A stretch of 5,579 nucleotides of DNA from CAG-917 sp028724485 (GTDB taxonomy: Bacteria > Bacillota > Clostridia > Christensenellales > CAG-917), in the NCBI GenBank assembly GCA_028724485.1, contig JAQYCY010000035.1, forward strand, positions 1 to 5,579, read 5' to 3'. The position numbers were made by a program, and so were the translations under genes. The notes under the pieces were generated by a model that saw only the letters and a list, made by a program, of their open reading frames with translations, had not been told where the DNA came from and searched no databases. Below, piece after piece: positions 1 to 4,160 of the stretch (positions are counted from its first letter, which is position 1; each line of letters opens with the position of its first letter).

Positions 1-98
1 TTATCGGGATGCTTTTCTTTGTCTTCTCTGATTTTTCTCGCTACCGTGCTGAAAAGATAGCTTTCGTTGATATTTTGATAATTTGAATTTATTTTCAT
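1..98 (-). CDS. dapL: LL-diaminopimelate aminotransferase DapL, N-terminal 32 residues only (runs off window)
   Basis: The ATG at 96-98 opens a frame that runs off the window edge after 32 codons and two bases. The peptide begins MKINSNYQNINESYLFSTVA and continues with RKIREDKEKHPD. This matches the start of DapL proteins as I know them, where an N-x-NY segment is followed by SYLF, a basic helix and NPDK. DapL is a PLP-dependent class I/II aminotransferase of the cytoplasm. It converts tetrahydrodipicolinate directly to LL-DAP with glutamate as amino donor, bypassing the succinylase and acetylase branches. The PLP lysine lies outside the window. A GAGG ribosome site at 104-107 directly follows the guaA stop codon and sits 5 nt before the ATG, so the gene is probably co-transcribed with guaA and dapF. 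The product fits well with dapF upstream, since DapF uses the DapL product. Identification rests on a short segment, so another aminotransferase is possible but unlikely. Confidence 0.83.
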   Translation of the reverse strand, partial: MKINSNYQNINESYLFSTVARKIREDKEKHPD

Positions 99-107
99 AT
101 TAACCTC

Positions 108-1631
108 TTATTCCCATTCGATAGTTGCAGGCGGTTTGCCCGAAATGTCGTAAACCACTCTCGAAACGCCGTCTACTTCGTTTGCTATTCTCGACGCGAC
201 TTTTTCAAGTACTTCGTGCGGCACTCTGCAACACTCTGCCGTCATAAAGTCGCTCGTTACGACCGCTCTTAACGCAAGAATATAATCGTACGTTCTGCTA
301 TCCCCCATAACGCCGACCGAACGCATATTTGTAAGCACTGCAAAGTATTGATTTGCCTTTACGTTTGCGTTTTCCATTTCACTTGTGAAAATCGCGTCCG
401 CTTCTCTCAATATATCGAGCTTTTCTTCCGTAATATCGCCTATAATTCTGACCGCAAGTCCGGGGCCGGGGAACGGCTGACGATATACGAGTTTGTCAGG
501 AAGTCCGAGCTTTTTGCCGATAACCCTGACCTCGTCTTTAAACAATCCCCTGAGCGGTTCGACAAGCTCTTTAAAACTCATATCCTTAGGTAAGCCGCCT
601 ACGTTGTGGTGGCTCTTTATATTAGCGCTGTTCTTTGCGCCCGATTCAATAACGTCGGGATAAATCGTGCCTTGCGCCAAAAATTTGACGTCGCCGAACT
701 TTTTGGCTTCGTCCTGAAAGACGTTTATAAATTCAGCGCCGATAATTTTTCTTTTGGTTTCAGGATCGGTAACGCCGCTGAGCTTCGACAAAAACCTATC
801 TTTTGCGTTTGCTCTTATAAATCTCAAATCGAAATCTTTAAAAGCCGCCTCGACTTCGTCGCCTTCGTTTTTCCGCATAAGACCGTGGTCTACGAAAATG
901 CAAACGAGTTGATTGCCGATTGCTTTTGACAAAAGCGCGGCAACGACCGAACTGTCAACGCCGCCCGAAAGTCCCAAAATTACCGTTTCGTTTCCTACCT
1001 GCGCTTTGACTTTTGCGATTTGCTCTTCGATGTAGCCTTCCATAGTGTAGTCGCCCGTTGCTCCGCAAACGTCGTAAACGAAATTGTGAAGCATCGTTTT
1101 TCCGTTCGGAGTATGTTCGACTTCGGGGTGAAATTGAACGGCATAAAGTTTTTGACTGTCGTTTGCCATTGCCGCTGTCGGGCAGTCTTTGGTTTTTGCG
1201 CAACGTTTAAAGCCATTCGGCAGCTTCGCAACGTAGTCGGTGTGCGACATAAGCGCGATTTGCTTTTCGTTAAGCCCTTTGAACAACGCTTCCGAAGTGT
1301 CGACCGTTACGTCGATTTTGCCGTATTCGCTGACTTTGCAAGGAATGACTTCTCCGCCCAATTTATACGCCATAAGTTGCATTCCGTAACAAATGCCCAA
1401 AATAGGTATACCCGTTTCAAACAATTCTTTGCGGCAAGTAGGCGCGTTTTCGGCATAAACCGAATTAGGTCCGCCCGTAAGTATAATGCCGATAGGATTC
1501 ATTTGCCTTATCTCTTCAATCGGCATATCGCCCGGTTTGATAATCGAAAGCACGTTCATTTCTCTGACACGGCGAGCAATAAGCTCTTTATATTGTCCGC
1601 CAAAGTCCAAAACTAAAATAGTTTGGTTCAA
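108..1631 (-). CDS. guaA: GMP synthase (glutamine-hydrolysing) GuaA, complete, TTG start
   Basis: A complete 507-residue GMP synthetase, close to the usual length of about 510-525. It aminates XMP to GMP using ATP and glutamine in the cytoplasm. The N-terminal class I glutamine amidotransferase domain (about residues 4-190) carries the nucleophile Cys81 in GICYGMQ and the His168/Glu170 pair in FHPEVEHTPNG. The ATP-pyrophosphatase domain follows, with the PP-loop LSGGVDSS at 221-228. The C-terminal dimerisation domain contains YRQPFPGPGLAVRIIGD (383-399) and ends in KPPATIEWE. No frameshift or missing catalytic residue is seen. The start codon is TTG (1629-1631), chosen because a strong GGAGGT site lies 6 nt upstream and because the N-terminus then fits the family (ILVLDFGGQY at 5-14). 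The TTG overlaps the dapF TGA stop as TTGA, which suggests translational coupling. The stop codon is 9 nt before dapL. No purine riboswitch precedes this unit. Placement between two DAP-pathway genes is functionally mixed. Confidence 0.97.
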   Translation of the reverse strand: MNQTILVLDFGGQYKELIARRVREMNVLSIIKPGDMPIEEIRQMNPIGIILTGGPNSVYAENAPTCRKELFETGIPILGICYGMQLMAYKLGGEVIPCKVSEYGKIDVTVDTSEALFKGLNEKQIALMSHTDYVAKLPNGFKRCAKTKDCPTAAMANDSQKLYAVQFHPEVEHTPNGKTMLHNFVYDVCGATGDYTMEGYIEEQIAKVKAQVGNETVILGLSGGVDSSVVAALLSKAIGNQLVCIFVDHGLMRKNEGDEVEAAFKDFDLRFIRANAKDRFLSKLSGVTDPETKRKIIGAEFINVFQDEAKKFGDVKFLAQGTIYPDVIESGAKNSANIKSHHNVGGLPKDMSFKELVEPLRGLFKDEVRVIGKKLGLPDKLVYRQPFPGPGLAVRIIGDITEEKLDILREADAIFTSEMENANVKANQYFAVLTNMRSVGVMGDSRTYDYILALRAVVTSDFMTAECCRVPHEVLEKVASRIANEVDGVSRVVYDISGKPPATIEWE

Positions 1632-2484
1632 ACTTCTACCTCCCCGTTAAAGACGACTTCGGCTTTGCCTGTCATCATAACACGTTCGTCTGTATAATTT
1701 ATTTTGAGTTGTCCGCCGATAAGGTCAACGGTTACGTCCTCGCCTTTTACCGCATATCCGTTAAGCACGCTCGCTACTGCCGCGGCACATGCGCCCGTTC
1801 CGCAAGCAAGCGTTTCTCCCGAACCACGCTCCCATACTCTCATTCTTATATGGTTTCGACCCAAAACTTCAACGAATTCCGTATTCACTCTGTCCGGAAA
1901 ATATTCGGCGTTTTCAAATTTAGGTCCTATCTTTTCTATTTCAAGCGTATCTAAACTATTAAGCCAAGGTGCGTCGGATAAAGAGACTACGCAATGCGGA
2001 TTTCCCATAGAAACACAAGTGACTTTATATTCTGCTCCGTCAACGATCGCCGGCTTTTTAACGACCACGCCGTCAAAAGTCGTAGGTATCTTTTTGCCGT
2101 CAAGCTCCGCCTTGCCCATATCGACTTGCACCGTATCGACTTTGCCGTCTTTATGGTTAAGACAAGATATTTTATCCCCGAAAGCGTTTCGACGCTAATT
2201 TCGGTTTTTGTGACTATGCCGTTGTCATAAAGATATTTGCCCACGCATCTAATTGCGTTGCCGCACATTTTGCCTTCACTGCCGTCAAGATTGAACATAC
2301 GCATTTTTGCGTCCGCAACGGAAGACGGACAAATCAAAACTATGCCGTCGCCGCCGATGCCGAAATGCCTGTCGCTAAGTCTTATCGCGAGTTCTTCGGG
2401 ATTGTCGATTTTCGTTTTAAAGCAATCGAAATAAATATAGTCGTTGCCGATGCCTTGCATCTTTGTAAAAGGTAATTTCGTCAT
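1628..2484 (-). CDS. dapF: Diaminopimelate epimerase DapF, reading frame broken by an apparent one-base deletion
   Basis: DapF is the PLP-independent cytoplasmic epimerase that converts LL-DAP to meso-DAP for lysine and peptidoglycan. The gene opens at ATG 2482-2484, behind a GAGGA site at 2488-2492. The first frame encodes the N-terminal lobe: GNDYIYFD, SDRHFGIGGDG (residues 37-47), then GSEGKMCGNAIRC with catalytic Cys74. It is conserved up to GIKYL (103-107), then turns to nonsense and stops at TAG 1987-1989. The second lobe continues in another frame from about 2161 to TGA 1628-1630, with KDGKVDTVQVDMG, MGNPHC and GSGETLACGTGACA, whose second catalytic cysteine would be residue 228. The span is 857 nt; adding one base gives 286 codons, the normal family size of about 275-285 residues. 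I treat the two pieces as one gene. As read, the truncated product has only one of the two catalytic cysteines and would be inactive. It is the first gene of the dapF-guaA-dapL unit. Confidence 0.93.
1638..1643 (-). promoter_or_regulatory. Ribosome binding site that fixes the guaA TTG start
   Basis: The minus strand reads GGGGAGGTAGAAGT before TTG. The GGAGGT core at 1638-1643 is 6 nt from the TTG at 1629-1631. It lies inside the last codons of dapF. This near-consensus anti-16S match supports a TTG start and allows guaA to be translated even if ribosomes do not arrive from dapF. Confidence 0.8.
2156..2169 (-). other. Frameshift site in dapF: one base apparently missing between 2162 and 2163
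   Basis: The minus strand reads TAT CTT GTCTTAAC here. Reading TAT CTT G[A]T CTT AAC restores Y-L-D-L-N and joins the two conserved halves; IKYLDL is what I expect for Clostridia-type DapF proteins. The inserted base is inferred from family resemblance, not seen. No classical slippery heptamer (X XXY YYZ) occurs in the region where the two frames are both open. That region extends upstream only to a TAG in the second frame near 2198. A programmed shift is therefore poorly supported. Confidence 0.8.
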
Positions 2485-2510
2485 AATTCCTCAAAATTTT
2501 TCTTTATTTA

Positions 2511-2539
2511 ATGATAATACATTTGAAAATTTTTGTAAA
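2511..2539 (-). promoter_or_regulatory. Predicted sigma-A-type promoter of the dapF-guaA-dapL unit
   Basis: On the minus strand a -35 TTTACA (2534-2539) and a -10 TATCAT (2511-2516) are separated by exactly 17 nt. Each differs from consensus at one position. The predicted transcription start is near 2504, giving a leader of about 20 nt before dapF, too short for a riboswitch. It lies just behind the terminator of the upstream gene, so the unit is probably transcribed independently. No operator palindrome is evident. Confidence 0.6.
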
Positions 2540-2540
2540 T

Positions 2541-2560
2541 AAAAAACCCCGTCTTCGGGG
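2541..2560 (-). terminator. Intrinsic terminator after the unknown membrane protein gene
   Basis: On the minus strand a GC stem CCCCG/CGGGG (2556-2560 with 2547-2551) with an AAGA tetraloop is followed directly by TTTTTT (2541-2546). It begins 8 nt after the stop codon at 2569-2571. This is a canonical Rho-independent terminator and separates that gene from dapF. On the plus strand the hairpin has no useful T-tract, so it appears to act on minus-strand transcripts only. Confidence 0.88.
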
Positions 2561-2568
2561 GTAATTTA

Positions 2569-3633
2569 TTATCTTCTTAAAAATCTTTTTGTTTTTTTGT
2601 TTCCTCTTCCGCCAAGGTCATCGCACGCCGCTTTCGCTTTAAGCTCGGTCTTGTCTATTTGGGAAATCGTTTCGTCTTCTGCGGCTTTTGGCGTCACTTC
2701 TTCTCGTTTTTTCATTAGTCCGATTTTGCGTTTCGGCAAAGTCGGAACTTCCAATTCTTCAAGCTCCTTTTGTACGCTCTCGTTTTGTTGCAGCTCTAAC
2801 GTCAATTCGCTTATAAGCCTGTCCAATTTTCTTTCAGTAGCAGTTTGCTTTTTTGTAGACTCCGTCTTCTCTTCCGCATTGTTTTCCGAATTTTCAGCCG
2901 CATTTTCGGCCGTGATTAAAGAGCTTTCGGTTTGCGACGCTATTCCATTTGCCTTTCTCTCTTCTTTAAGACGCATTTTTTCCGCTTTCTTTTCTGCTTT
3001 TTCCTTTTTCTTTGCCGCTTTTGCCTTACTCTTCAAATTTCTTTTTTTCACATAGGAAACGATGTTTGTCAAAGTTTTACTTTCTTTTATTTTCTCGTCA
3101 ACGGCTTCTTTTGCAATCTGTGCGCCGAGTTTTGCAAGTTTCGGAATGACGTTTGTCAAAATAAGCGTAACCAATTTAAACACGACGGTAAGCACGGCAA
3201 AAACTATTGTGAATATGCAAACCAAAAGAGAAATCGTTCGGCTTATTTCACTTCCCGAAATGCTCGACAAAATAACGCCGATTGTCAAAACAGTATGTAT
3301 GACGTTCAATATCGCCTTGAACACCGATATGCCTGTTTTGTAAGTTTTTAAAAGCATACGCTTTTTCTTCTTCCCTAAAACCGCGAAAACAAACAAAACG
3401 ACAAATATCAAAACGTACGCGCCGAGCGCAGCAATCGAAACGTAACGATAAACGGGATTGCCGAACTTTGAAAATATCGAATAGACCAAAAACGCCGTGC
3501 TGAAAACAAGCGAAATAACCGTCCACGCAAGCGACAATTTTTTAAAGACGGCAATTTTGTCTTTAAGCTCTTGCATAGCCGTTTTTTTCGGCGAGGTATC
3601 CTCTTTAAATTCTCCTTCGATTATCTCAGCCAT
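2569..3633 (-). CDS. Unrecognised membrane protein with four predicted helices and a long charged C-terminal tail
   Basis: I do not recognise this protein. From ATG 3631-3633 it is 354 residues. That start is preferred because AAGGAGA lies at 3637-3643, 4-5 nt upstream. An in-frame ATG at 3694-3696 would add 21 mostly polar and basic residues (375 in total) but has only a weak ribosome site. Numbering from the preferred start: an acidic head EIIEGEFKED; hydrophobic segments near 34-55, 63-86, 103-125 and 131-162; then a Lys/Ala-rich, probably helical stretch (about 175-230, repeats of KKKEKAEKKAEK type); a Glu/Asn/Thr-rich low-complexity region (about 230-268); a short Leu/Glu coiled-coil-like segment (about 267-295); and a basic tail ending KKTKRFLRR. 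There is no signal peptide, catalytic motif or known binding motif. The positive segments after the helices suggest a cytoplasmic tail. The gene appears monocistronic, ended by the hairpin at 2541-2560. Lysine codons are dominated by AAA/AAG runs, as expected from its composition. It could be a scaffold or envelope-associated protein, but this is a guess. Confidence 0.78.
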   Translation of the reverse strand: MAEIIEGEFKEDTSPKKTAMQELKDKIAVFKKLSLAWTVISLVFSTAFLVYSIFSKFGNPVYRYVSIAALGAYVLIFVVLFVFAVLGKKKKRMLLKTYKTGISVFKAILNVIHTVLTIGVILSSISGSEISRTISLLVCIFTIVFAVLTVVFKLVTLILTNVIPKLAKLGAQIAKEAVDEKIKESKTLTNIVSYVKKRNLKSKAKAAKKKEKAEKKAEKMRLKEERKANGIASQTESSLITAENAAENSENNAEEKTESTKKQTATERKLDRLISELTLELQQNESVQKELEELEVPTLPKRKIGLMKKREEVTPKAAEDETISQIDKTELKAKAACDDLGGRGNKKTKRFLRR

Positions 3634-3636
3634 ACG

Positions 3637-3643
3637 TCTCCTT
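3637..3643 (-). promoter_or_regulatory. Ribosome binding site supporting the internal start of the membrane protein
   Basis: The minus strand reads AAAGGAGACGT ATG, with the AAGGAGA core at 3637-3643. The farther-upstream ATG at 3694-3696 is preceded only by GCAAGAGAAT, a poor match. The site could also be coincidental, since it encodes Gln-Arg-Arg-Arg in the longer reading. Confidence 0.55.
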
Positions 3644-3809
3644 TGCTCTTTTTTTTGCATGTTTTTACGCATACTTGACTTGTTTTGTGGTGGCATATTC
3701 TCTTGCCTTTTTGTTTTCTGCCACCGTCTTGCTTGTGAATTTTAAATTTTTTATTTTAAGGCGGCTCTTTTCGGCTTTAATCTTAAACCCAGACTACGCT
3801 TTTTGCGAT

Positions 3810-3832
3810 TTGCAAACCGAAGCCTTTTGCAA
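3810..3832 (-). other. Hairpin in the probable leader of the membrane protein gene
   Basis: A perfect 7-bp inverted repeat, TTGCAAA (3826-3832) and TTTGCAA (3810-3816), encloses the 9-nt loop AGGCTTCGG on the minus strand. No T-tract follows, so it is not an intrinsic terminator. If transcription starts near 3850 the hairpin lies early in a leader of about 150-215 nt. It could be structural, a protein-binding site or chance. Confidence 0.4.
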
Positions 3833-3856
3833 GCCAAAGCCGGTTGTATTTATTTA

Positions 3857-3885
3857 ATTCTAAACGATTTTTTCGCATATTGCAA
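3857..3885 (-). promoter_or_regulatory. Possible promoter for the membrane protein gene
   Basis: On the minus strand TTGCAA (3880-3885, four of six -35 bases) and TAGAAT (3857-3862, five of six -10 bases) are separated by 17 nt. Transcription would start near 3850. The -10 box overlaps the stop of the doubtful 61-codon ORF, and the -35 box overlaps the outer stem at 3882-3886, so not all of these predictions need be real. Confidence 0.38.
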
Positions 3886-4045
3886 CCCCGTTTATACCTA
3901 AACTCGTTCCAGAAAAAGCCAAAACCCACCGAGCGTTGCCGATGAGTTTTGTTTGAAACTTGGTTTTATTATTGTTTAGCGCAATCTCTTGCTTGCCTTT
4001 GTTTTTAATCAATTTGCTTAACCGATTTTCAGCTTCGCTTTTCAT
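3860..4045 (-). CDS. Doubtful 61-codon ORF, no recognised product
   Basis: An ATG at 4043-4045 opens 61 codons ending in TAG at 3860-3862. The first half is Lys/Asn-rich (SEAENRLSKLIKNKGKQ) and the second is mildly hydrophobic, including ARWVLAFSGTSLG. There is no Shine-Dalgarno match before the ATG (GCCGAGCCTA), no domain I recognise, and the reading crosses one copy of the local direct repeat and the whole inverted-repeat cluster at 3882-3939. It looks more like a chance frame through a repeat or RNA element than a gene. A small membrane-associated peptide cannot be excluded. Confidence 0.2.
   Translation of the reverse strand: MKSEAENRLSKLIKNKGKQEIALNNNKTKFQTKLIGNARWVLAFSGTSLGINGVAICEKIV
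3882..3939 (-). other. Nested inverted repeats that could form a small three-stem RNA fold
   Basis: An outer stem GCAAC (3935-3939) with GTTGC (3882-3886) encloses two inner stems. One is CTCG (3930-3933) with CGAG (3903-3906). The other is a short hairpin GTTTA-GGTA-TAAAC at 3890-3903, which shares base 3903 with the first. A G-U wobble at 3934/3902 extends the first inner stem only on the minus-strand transcript, weakly favouring that strand. Stems are only 4-5 bp, so chance is a serious alternative. I do not recognise a named RNA family. Confidence 0.28.
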
Positions 4046-4098
4046 TAGGCTCGGCTTTGTTAGGTTTTGCTTTTAACCGAATTTTCGGCTTTTCGCTT
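4013..4098. repeat. Pair of imperfect direct repeats
   Basis: Copy one is at 4013-4040 and copy two at 4066-4098. On the plus strand both follow the pattern TTTGCTT(TT)AACCGA(A)TTTTC(A/G)GCTT(TT)CGCTT. They differ by one substitution and three short indels. The copies start 53 nt apart and both lie in the gap between the transporter and the membrane protein genes. Copy two contains CCGAATTTTCGG, a short palindrome. No target-site duplication or transposase is associated. They may be remnants of an intergenic repeat family or the product of local duplication. Confidence 0.5.
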
Positions 4099-4160
4099 AA
4101 ACTTTGCGCAATTTATTTAGCTTAATTATTAGTTGAGTTAAATTTCGATTAGCTAAGTTT

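Larger units (their letters stand above)
3697..4160. other. 464-bp intergenic stretch with repeats and hairpins, no recognised gene
   Basis: Between the transporter stop and the membrane protein's farther-upstream ATG there is no convincing coding gene. The AAAGCCGA octamer occurs three times on the minus strand (3771-3778, 4051-4058, 4085-4092). A diverged direct repeat pair lies at 4013-4040 and 4066-4098. Several short inverted repeats, a promoter-like sequence and a 61-codon ORF are listed separately. I see no tRNA, T-box, common riboswitch core, transposase fragment or terminal inverted repeat. No canonical terminator for the transporter gene is visible, so read-through into this stretch is possible. 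Confidence 0.6.

Noticed and set aside
1020..1616. A 198-codon open frame on the plus strand
   Set aside because: It lies wholly antisense to the well-supported guaA and reads as Arg/Phe/Val-rich low-similarity sequence, typical of a shadow frame.
1628..2131. The second half of dapF as an independent gene starting at GTG 2129-2131
   Set aside because: There is no ribosome site before this GTG and the fragment begins in the middle of a conserved DapF segment, so it is a frameshifted continuation.
1704..2198. A 164-codon open frame on the plus strand
   Set aside because: It is antisense to the second half of dapF and Ser/Thr/Pro-rich; dapF motifs on the minus strand explain the sequence.
2129..2200. 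Programmed ribosomal frameshifting in dapF
   Set aside because: The overlap of the two frames has no X XXY YYZ heptamer and I found no obvious stimulatory element. The shift restores one missing base, which fits a simple deletion better.
2485..2568. Lysine, purine or other riboswitch ahead of dapF-guaA
   Set aside because: Only about 84 nt separate the genes, and a terminator and promoter occupy most of it. The predicted leader is about 20 nt.
2597..3055. A 152-codon Ser/Phe-rich open frame on the plus strand
   Set aside because: It is the antisense image of the Lys/Glu-rich tail of the membrane protein; AAA/GAA-rich coding produces TTT/TTC-rich open frames on the opposite strand.
4117..4156. 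Terminator for the MFS transporter gene
   Set aside because: The arms TTAGCTTAAT and ATTAGCTAA pair with one bulge and a loop of about 21 nt, are AT-rich, and have no following T-tract on the minus strand.
3697..4160. CRISPR array, insertion sequence or attachment site in the gap
   Set aside because: There are only two diverged repeat copies, and no regular spacers, terminal inverted repeats, transposase or tRNA end are visible.
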